A stretch of DNA of 64,000 nt, taken from assembly GCF_019393635.1 (NCBI RefSeq), contig NC_057862.1, forward strand, positions 676,760,314 to 676,824,313. The letters are read 5' to 3'. Positions 1-11,875 of this stretch are shown in pieces (position 1 is the stretch's first letter; every line of letters starts with the position of its first letter). The notes under the pieces are model-generated. The model was not told the DNA's origin. It did not search any database and saw nothing but the letters and a program-made list of their open reading frames with translations. The position numbers were made by a program, and so were the translations under genes. The stretch is from Dromiciops gliroides (taxonomy: Eukaryota; Chordata; Mammalia; Microbiotheria; Microbiotheriidae).

Positions 1-418
1 GATGGGGGAGGGCAGTGTTCTCTGCGCGTACCTGTATACACGTGTCTACCCTCCCAAAATCAGATGCCAGCTTGATCTTAAGAAAAACACCTGCTCTTGG
101 GTCAAAGCCCTTGTTAAATAAGCAAAAATAATGAGCAGAACAGTCTTACTTTTACAGGTAATTTCCTTTGAATTACAAGGAAGCTTTCTGTTCTAAAGAG
201 GATTTCTTTTTTAAAAAATTAAATTGTTCACTGATTTACCTCAAATATTTTTAACCATTTTAACGCTGATAAGGCTAGATTTCCCAATGCTAATTACTAA
301 TGCATCAGGAAATCTTAACCATTGGCGTCAAGAGGGTTATTTATAATGGTTGAATTCTCATCATAGTTTGATTTTTGTTTGTTTTTTGTTTGTGTTTTTT
401 GTTTTTAAATACCTTTAG
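1..418 (+). other. ZNF638 intron, 3' part
   Basis: This AT-rich intronic DNA precedes the first ZNF638 exon in the window. A T-rich tract runs into the acceptor AG at 417-418. I see no gene, named repeat or RNA in it. Confidence 0.7.
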
Positions 419-1697
419 CCCTGACTTGAAACACAATCCAGTTGATGAAAGTGAGGTGCAAACAGCAGCTGATAGCTCCTCAGTTAAGCCTAGTGAAATC
501 AAGGAAGAGACCACCCCCAGTCCCGTCCTCCAAATGGAGCTTTCCACATTGCAGGAAGACACCTTCAAGGGAGAACCTGAAAGAAGAGCAGTGTGTGACT
601 CTGACTCAGCTCCTGGAAAGGTGGAGGTGGAAGTACAGGTGGAGGAGGCAGAGTTGGGGAATCCTGATGGTGCCTCTGCCCTGGCCAAGGCTGAACTCAC
701 CCAGGATGGTACAGAGAATTCCGTGCCTACTGCTCCAGACAACATGGCTGATCTGGGGAAGGAAGAGATGGTCAGAGCTAAAGCTGAACTAGAGCCAGGT
801 CCCTCCAGTGGGCTGTGGGCAGAAGAAAGGGACAGTAAGCAAAAGGTGGAAGAGTCTCTTCCTGAGACCGAAGATGCCCACAGTGTGGAGAAGTCTGGAA
901 ATGCCCTTTCAGGGCCTGGTGGAGAAGCAGCAGCAGGCATGGAAATGCTTGAAGTTGCTTCAGAAGTGCTACCTCCTGCTTTTCCCATGGTCACAATACA
1001 AGGAGCTTCTACTGGGAATGAGAAGGTATCAGTAAGCAAAGAGGAAATTGGTGAGAAACACACCCTGGAGGAAAGGGAGGACAAGGTGATTGAATTCAGG
1101 GACACTAGAGTTGAGCTGAAAGCTGCGCTGGAAATAGGACCAGAAAAAGACCCTGACAAAAATGTAGCTGAGGATGCGTTGGGTGTAGAGAAATGTGAAA
1201 AGAATGTCCTGGTGGCAAGAGAGAAAATAGCAGACAACACTGTGACCAAGGAGCCTGTGAATAAAGGAGTGGGCCAAGCTAGTAAGCCTGATGAAACGAA
1301 TAAAACCAGTGTTCAGGTGGTGTCAAATGCCTCCTCCAGCAAGCTGAGCTCCAAGCCTGGGGCTTCCACCCCAAACACACTCAAGACAAAAGTGACTGGT
1401 CAGAAAAGTGAGGTCAAAACGGAAGATCAGAGGACATGCTCAAAGCTTCTGGCCAAAAGCCAAGCAAGCACGGACAAGAAGCTTGTGGCCAAAGACATGG
1501 GCTCCTTTAGAACTGCCAGTACCAGGTCTACCCTGGCTGAAAGCAGCAAATCTAAAGCTTCCCCCAGCGGCATAGCCAGAGGAGGCAGTGGGCGGACCTC
1601 ACTTCCACAAGACAAGGATTACAGGGCTCTAGCAAAACAGTCTCAAGAAACAGAGACTAGACCTTCCACCATGAAACGGGATGACAGCAGCAATAAG
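419..1697 (+). CDS. ZNF638: ZNF638 large acidic exon (internal)
   Basis: This is an internal coding exon of ZNF638 (NP220), a nuclear DNA/RNA-binding protein linked in the literature to splicing and silencing. The open frame crosses the whole exon without a stop. The exon begins after the acceptor TTTAG at 418 with the last base of a codon and ends at AATAAG before GTGAGA, so it ends in phase 0. The roughly 426 residues are rich in Glu, Lys and Ser and look disordered, with no folded domain visible. The C-terminal part is Ser/Lys/Arg-rich. Assignment rests on frame continuity with the downstream exons, which match what I remember of human ZNF638 closely. The RNA-recognition motifs must be encoded upstream of the window. 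An ATG at 375 lies in intron and is not a start. Confidence 0.88.
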
Positions 1698-1976
1698 GTG
1701 AGAAAAGGCAGGAAGGCCGGCTCGGTGTAATTGTCAAGTAACTAACTCTGCTGCTCCGGCTATGGAGCAGACTGTGTACATGTGCTTTCACATCCCCTTC
1801 CCTGAGCTCCCCCACTCCTTTTCCTTCAGAATTGCTGGCTTTTAGGCCAAAAGCAGCATGACAGGTAATTTGTTCATTTGCGTTGCTAACAGCTTTGATG
1901 CATCATTTGAGTAACAGGTTTGAAAAGTGGTATATGCATAAGGTTCTGTCAGGGAGGATACACTTTCTTTTTTAAA

Positions 1977-2170
1977 AATTCTATGCAGTGAATCTCCTAA
2001 ATGTTATTTCTGCCAGTCTGCCTCTTGATTGGGGGGAAAAAAGTTTTTGTCTTCTTTTGTGAATTGTGGCTACCTTTTTTTTTTAATCAAATCATTGATC
2101 ACCCTACACAGGGACTGGTTTTAGGGAGAAGAGATCTTTAATATGATATTAATGATGACTTTGTTTCAGA
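1977..2170. repeat. Unnamed diverged repeat, copy A
   Basis: This stretch of the intron resembles 7195-7370 over most of its length. Both contain the block aatctcctaaa-gttatttctgcca and, further on, gaagagat followed by a ttaat-rich stretch. I cannot name the family. It is probably an old interspersed element. Confidence 0.5.
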
Positions 2171-2350
2171 GACTTTGCCTATATTACTAAGCGATTGATG
2201 GCTTAGTTTTATACTCTTAAGTATTCAAACAATTATTGAGTCCACTATGACCATGTTACTTGCACTCGATGTGATGTTTTGGCTCTTTAAAGAAGACTGA
2301 CTACCTGATTGTGTGTCCTGTGTTCCTTCATCCCTTGTCTAATCTTTCAG

Positions 2351-2416
2351 ACTTCTGCTGGGCAGAACACTAAGAACCCTAAAGGCAGCTCTGGTAAAAC
2401 TGCCAAACCTAGAGAG
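2351..2416 (+). CDS. ZNF638: ZNF638 small exon
   Basis: This 66-bp exon encodes 22 residues (starting TSAGQN, ending AKPRE). It lies between a TTTCAG acceptor and the donor GAGAG/GTAAGG. It is phase 0 at both ends, so it joins the large acidic exon upstream and the acidic-repeat exon downstream without a shift. The peptide is Lys/Ser-rich and resembles the segment I recall just before the [12 protein letters not shown] stretch of human ZNF638. Being in phase at both ends, it could be skipped without changing frame. Confidence 0.85.
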
Positions 2417-2735
2417 GTAAGGACTGACCTTTCCCTCTCACCCCTATCCCTCCTTGGGAGGATTCTATGTGAAAAACTATGTGGGGAAAAACAGAAGGGA
2501 CGGTGAAAGAGGAGGAGAACTGGACTTGAGTTGATCTTTGTTTTTATTAGCTTAGAGCTTTTGCATTAGACCCTTCAGAGACTAGGAGAAAGAATCATGA
2601 ATCTTAAAGGAGATGTTACCAGTCTTAGGAAGACCGTGTGTGACACCATAAGACAAGTACTATAGCTCGAGGGAGGTGTAGACAATTTAATTGAGCTTTC
2701 CTTTTTTTTCTCTTTAAAAATTAAAACAAATACTT

Positions 2736-3027
2736 GGTCTTTCTACCTTGCCCAGCCTGGAAGTATAGGGCTACACAAGTCCCACTGTGATCAGCATGGG
2801 AGCTGTATTCTGTTTCTTACCTAGAAGTTTTTTGTACAAACCCCCCCCCCCCCCTTTCATAGGCAAGCCCCTGTTCCTGGGGCTTTATGCCAGACAGTGT
2901 AGGCACCTGATCAGCTTAGCTCATGGTAGCTTAGAACTCCTGAGCTCAAGAGGTCCAGCAGCAGCAGCCTTGGTCTCCCAGGCAGCTGGAGGGAGCTGGT
3001 TTAGAGGCTGCACCACTGTGGCCTGTC
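2736..3027 (-). pseudogene. 7SL (SRP) RNA pseudogene
   Basis: Read on the minus strand, the segment follows vertebrate 7SL RNA almost from end to end. Recognisable blocks appear in order: CTTGAG-CAGGAGTTCT, GATCaGGTG, TGGCAT, TTGCCTA, CTCCCaTGCTGATCA, then CCAGgCTGGGCAA near the 3' end. An A-rich stretch follows at about 2700-2720. There are many substitutions and a central deletion, and a run of 14 C at about 2841-2854 interrupts it. It is therefore a dead retrocopy, not a working SRP RNA. It lies antisense inside a ZNF638 intron. I found no clear target-site duplication. Confidence 0.75.
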
Positions 3028-3792
3028 CTTAGTTGTTTCAAAGAAACAACCATTGTTGAAGATGAGCAGAATGATCTTCCTCAAAATGATATTTTAAGGG
3101 TGGAAGAGGGATGAGGTGAAACAATATGTGTGAGGTCCAGGGGTGTCTCTGCAGACAGTGTGCTCCGTGCCATAGCACTACCTTGTAAGAAAATCCATTT
3201 CATCTTGTATTTTGTCTCCTTTGGACTGGGCATGAAAGGAATCAATCTGGGGTTCCTTAATGGATAATAGTATAGTATGACTTATTTCATTCCTTTTCTC
3301 GTGTTCCTTTTTTGTTTTAGGGTTTGTGTTTCAGCCATGTAAAGCATGCTTTCCTATGTCTGTTTGCTTTCACTTTGTTCTTTTCTTTAAGAGACTAAAT
3401 ATTAGGGTGATGTAATTGTGGGGAGAAACTTTGTATTTCCATCCTATCTAAAGTTAGATGCAGACTGAGTTTGGGGATTTTGTTTGAAAAGAAGGAAAAA
3501 TAATTCATCCCATTAATTTATTAGTAAATCAGATTTTTGGTGTTGGTTTGTTGTGGGTTTTTTTAAAATATAACTTAGTTGGACCTTTTCTTTTCAGTAA
3601 GACCTCCCTCCTCTGTAAATGCAGAATGGTTGCTTAGTTTGAATTAGAAGTGACCTTAGAAATCTTTTAATCCAACCTACACAGAGTTTGGGTAACATGA
3701 GTGGTTATATAGCTAGTTAGTGGCAGATTCGGGTTGAGAATACTATTTGAAATGTCTTGTTCCTTGTATCTGTGAGAAAATAATGGGATTTG

Positions 3793-4310
3793 TCAATGTC
3801 CAAAGGCCCCACCTGGAGGAGATTGATTTGGATTGATTGAATTAAGTGAGAGTGATTGACTTCACTGATTAACCTACTTAAAGTTGACTTGATTGAAGCC
3901 TGGCCCTCAAGAGTATTGTTCTCAGAAGCTGTAGACTCAGAAACATCCCACCCCCACCCACCCCCACACAGGAACTCCTAACTAACTAAAGGAAGTTAAC
4001 TAACTTAAGATAGCCTTCAAGTCATGTCAATCAATGGGCTTAAATGCTACCAGCCAGTTAGCTTGGAGCAGTGTGTGGGAACAACCTCTTTTCCGGACTG
4101 CTGGGAGCTTCCGCTCTGAAAGGCACAGGATCTTCCTCTTTGTGGCTGGAACTCCGAGATGGTGGCAAGAGATTTGGGAGAAGAACCAGGCCAGGTTGAA
4201 CTCTTATCTCTCCTCTAGGGTAGATAGGTTTCTTAACTCCATGTGTTTTCTCTTTAATAAATATTAAATGCCCAAAGACTTGGTGCTAAATTTGTAAGTC
4301 TTAAAAGTTT
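3793..4310 (+). mobile_element. Probable solo LTR, old
   Basis: The segment starts TGTCAATGTCC. It carries a late AATAAA at 4255 followed by a GT/T-rich stretch, as in the R-U5 part of an endogenous retroviral LTR. No internal retroviral genes lie next to it. The 3' boundary and target duplication are not clear. Confidence 0.45.
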
Positions 4311-4479
4311 TGGGGTGAGGGAGACAGAACATGTCATCCATCCCAGGGGAGAGACGGTACAATACATGGTGTGTTCTAGTGCCATTGTTAAATGTGCCAG
4401 TCCTTTTTGGTGGGATTTATTTTCTTTAATTGAAACCTATTCTCCCTTCCTCCAATCCCTCTTTTATACAACTTCCAAA

Positions 4480-5450
4480 ATAATATGTTAAAGCAGGACT
4501 GCACATGTAACTTCCCTCTCAAAAACTGTGGCTTTTTATTGTCTCCAGGACAAACTCAGCCTGTCCTTCCCCCCACCCCTGATCTTTACAAAAAAATGAT
4601 AGTGATCCTTTTGTTAAGTGTGCTTCATTTTTCTTTAAAACTTTTTTCTAATTTATGTTTGTTTTCATATCATCTTCATTTCCAGATATATCCCTCTCTT
4701 GTCCTCTGCCTAGTGTAGCTATCCCTATTAACAGAGATTGAAAAAGAAAAAGACAGTTCAGCAAAACCAGTGAACTTGTTAACTGTGTCCGAGTAAATAC
4801 GACATCCCTTATCTATAGTCTCCTGATTGGGGAGGGGAGGGAGAAGGTGCATTTTCTGGGTTGGTTTTGGGGGGGGGGGAGTTTGGTTTTTTTTTAGCCA
4901 GCCTCTTATTTAAAACTCTTCATCATATAGCTCCCAAATACTTTTCATATTTCTCTTGTGTGTTTCAGTCAAAACGGGCTGCTAGCTATTCTCTGAACTC
5001 GACATTCCACCCTTACACTTTCATACGGGCTGTTCTAACCCTTCCATACCTTCACATCTTAGAACTTAACAAGGCTCAGCTCAATTGCCAATTAATGTGG
5101 TTAGCCACTCTCCTTTTCCTTCAGTTGTTAAATGTTCTCTCCTGCCTCAAATTATCTCGTATTTATATATGTCTGTCAAGGGAGGGGTCAGAGATTAGTT
5201 TCTCTCCAATTAATAACTTTTCTTAAGTGTTTTTTTTAACCTTAGACTCTCATCTCAGATCTCCCACCATTGAATCCAACCTCATAATAAAATTCGAACA
5301 AAACTCCCAAGAACAGAATGACATTATAGGACAGCATATTCACTCTGCCCATAGTCCCCTTCCCCACCTGTCTTTATATCATATTGTGCCTGATGCATTA
5401 CCTTTCTTGCATGTAGTAAGTAGGCATTTAACAGCTATACTTGAATTCTG
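4480..5450. other. Intronic DNA with degenerate LINE-like stretches
   Basis: No gene is visible. The pyrimidine-rich text with a tail resembling gcatttaacagc may be the decayed 3' region of an L2-type element. The open frames here have no recognisable protein similarity. Confidence 0.35.
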
Positions 5451-6133
5451 AATTAAGTAATTTTATTTAGAAAAAGTGGAGTATAAATTCTATTTATGAA
5501 TGTAAAGTTTAATCTTTAATCCACTGAGTTGTGTAAGATTCAAATTTTTTTTGGTCATTTTATCTTTCTGGGCATATTTGAATCTTAATCCAGAGATCAT
5601 TTGGATATCATTTAATACATTGGAGTAGTTGATGTTATTGCAGGACCTTAAAAAGATGTATATAAAAGCATCATTCGACGATGCTTTATGGATAAAACTT
5701 AAAAAAAAGAAATAGCTGATATATCCAGTAGGGTGTGGATTGCAGCTCTGACCACATAAAATAATTGATGACTTCTTTTGAATAGCTTTTTGTTTGAATC
5801 AGCTTTTTATAAGATGCGAGCTTCCTTTATTGTATGGGAAAGTTCTTTTGGGTGATATTCATGGAGCAAGACTGCCCTTGTAAATGCTTTATCAGTGGGA
5901 TATAAACTATAGTTAGCTTATGTTGCCAATCCCCTTGAATTCCTTTAACTCCCCAGGATTATTAGTATTGAAATTATATAAATAAAAGCTTGTGTTATTG
6001 TCATGAGGGTCAAATGAGATCGCATATTTAAAGTACTACATAAATGTTAGCTTTTTATCATTATTAGAGTCAAATGTTGCCTAACAATTAAGTAGCTAGT
6101 TGAAGTTTATAACATTATACTTTTGTTTTTCAG

Positions 6134-7082
6134 GAGGAAGAACTTTTTCCATTTAATTTGGATGAGTTTGTTACCGTGGATGAAGTTATAGAAGAGATAG
6201 ATCCTTCTCAAGCCAAGCAAAATGCACCAAAGGGGAAAAAGAAAGAACTTCCCAAGAATCCTCCTTCCTCTGAGATTAACTTAAAAAGAAGGAAGGGGAA
6301 AAGCTCAATATCTTGTGTTGCTGAGAGTGAGTTATCTTTTGTTACATTGGATGAGATTGGTGAAGAAGAAGATGCAGCTGCTCACCTGACCATAGAGTCT
6401 AATTTAGAAACTAAAGCTCTGGTCACTGTAGATGAAGTTAATGATGAAGAGGAGCTAAATGTGGAAGAAATGGTTAAAAATGCGAATTCCCTTCTTACTT
6501 TAGATGAGATAATTGAGCAAGATGATTGCACTTCCCATGGTGAACCTAAAGATGTCACTATTTTGTCAGTGGATGAAGAGCGAGATCTTTTGAAGAGGGA
6601 ACCCCTAGTAACTGTGGATGAAATTGGAGAAGTAGAAGAGCTACCTTTAAATGAGTCAGCAGATATAAATTTTGCTCCTATAAATCCTAAGGAAGAAGAA
6701 AATACTGTGAGGGAGTCCATTGGCTTCATCTCTTCTCAGGTGCCTGAGGACCCAACTACTTTAGTTACGGTAGATGAAATACAAGATGACAGCAGTGATG
6801 TCCATTTAGTGACTTTAGATGAAGTGACAGAAGAAGATGAAGAGTCTTTGGCAGACTTTAACAACCTCAAAGAGGAGCTTAATTTTGTTACTGTTGATGA
6901 GGTTGGAGAAGAGGAAGAGGGAGAGAATGACTTAAAAGTTGAGATAACTAGAAAAGATGTTTGCCCTGTGGCTAAAACAGGAGGCATTAAGAAGAAACCT
7001 AAAGCTTTGCACCAAATGGGCCAGATTAGTGAGGAGGTTATAGAAAAAGACCCCCAAACTCTGACTGAAAGACATCTAGCAG
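6134..7082 (+). CDS. ZNF638: ZNF638 acidic-repeat exon
   Basis: This 949-bp exon follows a TTTTTCAG acceptor and continues in phase 0 ([17 protein letters not shown]). It holds nine copies of a T-V/L-D-E motif: [78 protein letters not shown] and [10 protein letters not shown]. This is the acidic-repeat signature of ZNF638/NP220, and stretches such as PLNESADI and [11 protein letters not shown] match human as I remember it. The exon ends in phase 1 at CTAGCAG/GTAGGA; reading through the donor meets a stop only four codons later. The antisense and overlapping frames are shadows. Confidence 0.95.
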
Positions 7083-7194
7083 GTAGGAACTAGGTAATGG
7101 TAGGTTTCTCTCTCTGTTGCTTTTTTAAAGATGAAAATTTTGTCGTAGTAAGCATTGAGTAAGTTCTTGTCAACTCGATTTTTTCTGCTTTAAA

Positions 7195-7370
7195 AATTAT
7201 CTGAAGTGAATCTCCTAAAAGTTATTTCTGCCACTTTGCCTCTGAATTGGAAGTTTTGTGTCCCTTTTATAAATTTTAGCTTCTTTTTATAAATCTCATT
7301 AATCGCTCTGAACTGGGATATGTTCCAGGAAGAAGAGATTTTAATAATATCAGAGTGACTTCGAGTTTGA
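7195..7370. repeat. Unnamed diverged repeat, copy B
   Basis: This is the second copy of the segment described at 1977-2170, in the same orientation, about 110 bp after an exon donor. The best-matching block runs from aatctcctaaa to gcctct. Confidence 0.5.
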
Positions 7371-7551
7371 AGGGAACTCAGTAATATTTTAACAAATATA
7401 TTTTGAAAGTATTTTAACAAAAAAAAATGTATTGTTGTGCTATTTGGATAGTATTTTGGCCATGTAGTGATAAGAGCCAAGGAAGAGTTTATGGGTTATT
7501 GTATGACCTGATTAAATATGTTAAAGATATTTACACTTTGCTTAATTTCAG

Positions 7552-7623
7552 AGCAAAGCATGTCCCAAGTTGTTTCACTTCAAGAAAAGGGGATGAAGCC
7601 AGAGAGCAAGCAAGAGCACTCAG
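7552..7623 (+). CDS. ZNF638: Candidate ZNF638 cassette exon
   Basis: This 72-bp segment has a good acceptor (T-rich tract ending TTTCAG at 7551) and a strong donor (CACTCAG/GTAGGA). It is phase 1 at both ends. In frame it would add 24 residues: the junction Glu, then QSMSQVVSLQ, EKGMKPESKQ and EHS. I do not recall this peptide in the human canonical protein, where the previous exon appears to join the AKT exon directly. It is therefore either an alternative exon or a chance exon-like sequence. The first 12 intron bases after its donor, GTAGGAACTAGx, match those after the exon ending at 7082. Confidence 0.5.
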
Positions 7624-8159
7624 GTAGGAACTAGAGCTAAAATGATCGCCCCCATAACCCACCTTGGCCATGTCTTTGGTCGTTTTAAAGGTTCTCCAGC
7701 TTTTACCATAGAATTTCCTTCTGCCCTGACCTACCATGCATGAATTGTGTGCATCATCGTAGATAAAGGAGGATTCACACAATCTAGTTTGTCTTTTTCT
7801 GCTTCAGAACTTATGTGTAGGCATAACATGGGATCCTCCAGATTTGGCATCTAGCCTCATCGGGTCCTTCAGGGCTGCTTGACAGTTTTCTTGATTTTTA
7901 GTGACTTCTGTCATTTCCCCTTCCCCAGATTCCTCATGTTTACAGTAAGTTACATAGCCTCCCACTTGACTTAGAAGAGAGAGTCCATCAGTCCTCTTTC
8001 TCCATTCATCGAAACGTGCAAAAGATAGAGAAGGAACAAGTAGCCAACAGTAGACATGACAGGGTAGTAGAGACCTCCGAGTGAGCATTGTAGAATCTGC
8101 ACAGCTTAAGGCTCCACATGTAGTCTCTAGTTCTTTTCTCTGACTGCCCAAAGGACATC

Positions 8160-9424
8160 CCTAGGTAAATGGCCCATGGGCATGTCCAGCACAGTAGAGC
8201 TCAAGGGTTTTTCTCTTTAAGGCTGACTTTACTATTCCTGTCTAGGACATTAATGTTCGTTCTCATCCAGTTAACATACCTATGTATTATCTCCCTGGAA
8301 GCATGGAAACAGAGATCTTTTCACTTATTTGTCTTTGGATCCCCAGTGCTGGGCACATAATGCGTATAATTTGGTCTGTCTTCCATGGCCAAGGAACCCT
8401 GCAAAGGGCTTCGTAAACTTGGAAGCACTGTATCCTTGTCAGGCAGTAACGGAGGTTGTGCCACTGCCACCCACTCCAAAGCAGTGCCTGAGGAGCATCC
8501 CTTCCCTCCTCCCACTTGTGCAGAGTCTCTGCCTCAGATGTTTTTGAGGCAGAATGTCTTTAAGTGCTTTGTTTTCAAGGTCCAGGACAAATGGGCACCA
8601 ATTTATTTTTCCCACTTGTTCTGGTATTTGGTTCTGGCCCTTTATTTTTTCTGTCCCATCCCTATTCTCTTTTTAACCATTTCAAACTCCTCTTTGCTTT
8701 CTTAAAAGCATATAGGGATTGCTGTGTGGCTTTCAAAACTGCTCTTCCTGTTTTGTGCATTTAAAGAAGTTACTGTGTCTCTTTCGGCATCCCTTCTGTT
8801 ACTTCTGCTCCCATATCCCATCCCACCCTCTTGACATTAAACAGCAAGAGGAGGAATTAAAAGGACCCTCCTAATAGATGAGCACAGTTGTGTTTATGAC
8901 TGAATCCACACAGGGGCTGTGTACCCTACCTTGCTCTTGGGGGGAGGCAACATATTTCATCCTTGGCTAGTTTCACCAGAGTTCTTCAGTCTTTCAAAGC
9001 TGTTTTTCTTGTCCTTGTCCATAAATTGTTCCCATGATTGTCCTCTTACTTTGCATCAGGTCACACTAGACGAGTGAGCCTTTCACATCTTTGTTTATTA
9101 CAGCACAATTGTTTTGCACTTGTGTACTATAATTATTTAGCCAGTCCCTGTTCTCTCATGGCCATCTAAGGCCACCCTTAAGAGTCTCCTTTTTTGTTTG
9201 TAGCTTTCTCTTCCTGAGTGCTGACCTCCTCTCCAGCCCCTCCTTTTGCTCCCCAAAGGTCCCTGTTATCACTCTATGCACATACAGAAAAAAGGAAAAA
9301 AGAACATTTTCCACTATAGGTTTCTGGAACAGAATGAAAAAATTATAATACACGTCAGGTTGTTCTCCTTTAGAAAATCCAGGGATTGCTACTATAACGT
9401 TAATCTTTTCACTTCTCTTTAAAG
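8160..9424 (+). other. ZNF638 intron, no gene
   Basis: This is intronic. An L2-type 3' tail resembling tttggatccccagtgctgggcacataat is visible at about 8280-8365. The rest carries no feature I can name. Confidence 0.4.
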
Positions 9425-9526
9425 CCAAAACTACAGTTAAGAGAAGTAGAACCAAGAAAATGCCATCGTCAGAGAGTTTTGACACATCAGAACCAACAAA
9501 ACTAGAAGAGGCCTCAATGAATATAG
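9425..9526 (+). CDS. ZNF638: ZNF638 exon (Lys/Arg-rich linker)
   Basis: This 102-bp exon runs from the acceptor CTTTAAAG to the donor ATATAG/GTAAAA, phase 1 at both ends. It encodes AKTTVKRSRTKKMPSSES and a Glu/Pro-containing tail. It lines up with the AKTPTKRVRIGK region I remember after the acidic repeats of human ZNF638. The basic cluster KRSRTKK could serve as a nuclear signal, which is inference. Confidence 0.85.
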
Positions 9527-10450
9527 GTAAAAGGGCTATAAGAGAAAGCGTTATCTGTGTAGGGGTAGAATCAGTCAGAAGGACCCACATCTGAATAGGA
9601 ATCGCTTCAATGACATTCTGAACAAGTCAGGTTTTATTTGCATTTGAGTGGGGTGGGGGCAGACCTAACCAGACAGGCCCTTCTCCTGACTGAGTTCTCA
9701 GTTTATTGGGACCTGGCCTCAATCTGCTTCACTTGAATTTCTCTTGTTCCTTCTTCCACTTGACAGTGCTTCTGCTGATTGAGAAGGCAGGCTCTCCTAC
9801 CCCTCCACTTGGCCCAGTCTTCTCTTCAAGCTAAACCTAATCACATAACTTAGCGCAACTGGCCTGTTAGAAAATGAAAAAATTTGCAGGGTCTTTTCAT
9901 ATCTAGCCAGCAGTGACTTGGAAGTGAGATGCTTTTCAAACCTTGGGGGGCAGTTGAAAAGACAGACCAGTAGGAGAAGCCTCAAGTAGCCATTTGCTCA
10001 CTTCATCCTAGAAACATGCTCATGAGTAGACCTTCTACAGCAGGTATGATGCAAAATAAGTATTGCAGTGGACCTTGCCCCCAGAGGGCTTATTTAGGTG
10101 GAGATGGGAGATCTATCCAGAGGAAAACAACACAGGGTAACCAGAAAGAGTTGTCACCTCTGACCTTGAGCATGTTACGTCATCACTCTAGGCCTTAATT
10201 TTCAGATGTGTGAAATGAGGGGATTGGAGTAGATTGCCTCTACTATCCTTGTTAATTCTTCAATCCTGAAAAATATCCAAAGGGGGAAAAAATCTCTGTT
10301 ATCTAGAATACCCAGAAAACCTTCATGGTGTCAGCTGTGGGTTGTGAGAAAGGGGCCTGCATCTGTTGGACAGTGGCTAGTAGCAACATACTGCACGTTG
10401 GAGTTTTTTAGTAGACGTTTTACTCACTGTTGGTGTTAGAAGGTATGGAG

Positions 10451-10613
10451 GGGGTGGGCAGCTAGGTGGTGCAGTGGATAAAGCACCAGCCCTGGATTCA
10501 GGAGGACCTGAGTTCAAATCCAGCCTCAGACCCAGTGTAACTCTGGGCAAGTCACTTAACCCTCATTGTCCAGCGGGGGCCTCCCCCCCCCAAAAAAAAA
10601 AAAAAGGAGGAGG
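10451..10613 (+). mobile_element. CORE-SINE (tRNA-headed)
   Basis: It has the head gggcagctaggtggtgcagt, a B-box-like gagttcaaatcc, a MIR-like core and an A-rich tail. It is flanked by the 10-bp duplication aggtatggag at 10441 and 10614. Confidence 0.9.
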
Positions 10614-11659
10614 AGGTATGGAGAATATGAAGCTGATACAGAAAAGCATGGTTATCCAAAAGAAACAGTGCTTCAAAAGAGGTAATAGCTACTTAGTAAT
10701 TTCCAGAACAGATAGACAGTAGATAGTAGTACAGTGTAGATGGACTTGGGACTGTCTAAAGATTTGATGTTCTTGGGGAAAAGTCTGTTACATTACATGA
10801 ATGCTCCAGGCATCTCTACAGGGAGGGCTCTATATGGTTTGTCCTATTCACAGATAAAAATGTTAGAAGGATAGATGACGGCATGATCCAATTTGTAGAA
10901 GATGACAAAAGGCCCAGCACACTAGGTGCCAGAGTAAGGACTGAAAAGACATTGACAAGCTAGAGCTTGTTTAGGATAAAATTTAATAGAGATAAATGTG
11001 AAAGCTGACATAGCTTCAAAAACAAACCTTTTACAACAAGGTAGAAGCAGCACATGATCAGCCCGTAGTTAGCCTGTTTGCCAAAGATCTGGGTTTTAGT
11101 GAACTGCAAAGCCAGGGTAATAGGGCATCACCTGCAGAAGCAAAGATGTAGCTATCCCTCGGTACTCTTGCTTTGCTCTTAACATGTGTAGCGGCATAGG
11201 AAGGTCACTGACAAGCCAGAGACCCTCTGGAGAGGGCACCCAGGGTGCTTGGGTCCCTGACAACGCCTGGGAGTGTTTAGCTTAGAGAAGAGAAGACAGG
11301 TGTCTTCAGGTGTTTGAATGACTGCCCAGTGAAAGAGGCATTGGACTTGTTCTGTCCCTGCTCATTCTTCACCTATGAAAGGAAGGGCTCGAACAAGATG
11401 TTCTCTGAGGACCCTTCCAGCACTAGTCTTTTGGTCTTGTGACTACTTGTTAAGCTAAGTAGGGGGGATTGTGACGGTTGATGAGTCTAAATTAAGCTTA
11501 AATAGTGGGTTGAGTAACTGAATGCGGGGGTCGTAAAAGGTTTGGCAACAGTAAGAGGTTATGTATACCTCTTCTTTATACCTATATACCCTGGGTCATG
11601 TCAAAATTTCTTGGACATAAAGAGGTCCCTGAGTGAGAAAAGTTTAAGAAAGGCCTATT

Positions 11660-11875
11660 CTAAATCAGGGGTTTATCTATAACTTGGTACCTATTTAAAT
11701 ATTTTATTGTTAACTTTTTCCATATGATTAGTTTTCTTTGTAGTCTTGAGTGTTTTATTTTAAACATTTATAAATATTTTGAGAACAGGCTTTTAGACTC
11801 CACCAGATTGCCAAAAAGGGTCTCCCTGCCACCAAAGAAGTTAAAAACTTCTGATCTTGAAGGCTCTTCTGATGG
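11660..11875 (+). mobile_element. Non-autonomous DNA-transposon-like repeat (copy 1)
   Basis: Starts caggggttt and ends in ccaccaaagaagttaaaaac before tctgat, so its ends are roughly inverted (CAGGGGTTCTTAAC / GTTAAGAACCCCTG in better copies). Related copies lie at 34846-35333 (opposite orientation), 54905-55108 and 63611-63775. A hAT-type MITE is the likely class. Confidence 0.55.

Noticed and set aside
375..418. Possible start codon of the ORF at 375
   Set aside because: It lies in the T-rich acceptor region; the exon starts at 419.
341..1249. 302-codon minus-strand frame
   Set aside because: It is a shadow of the acidic ZNF638 exon (Ser-rich complement of Glu-rich codons).
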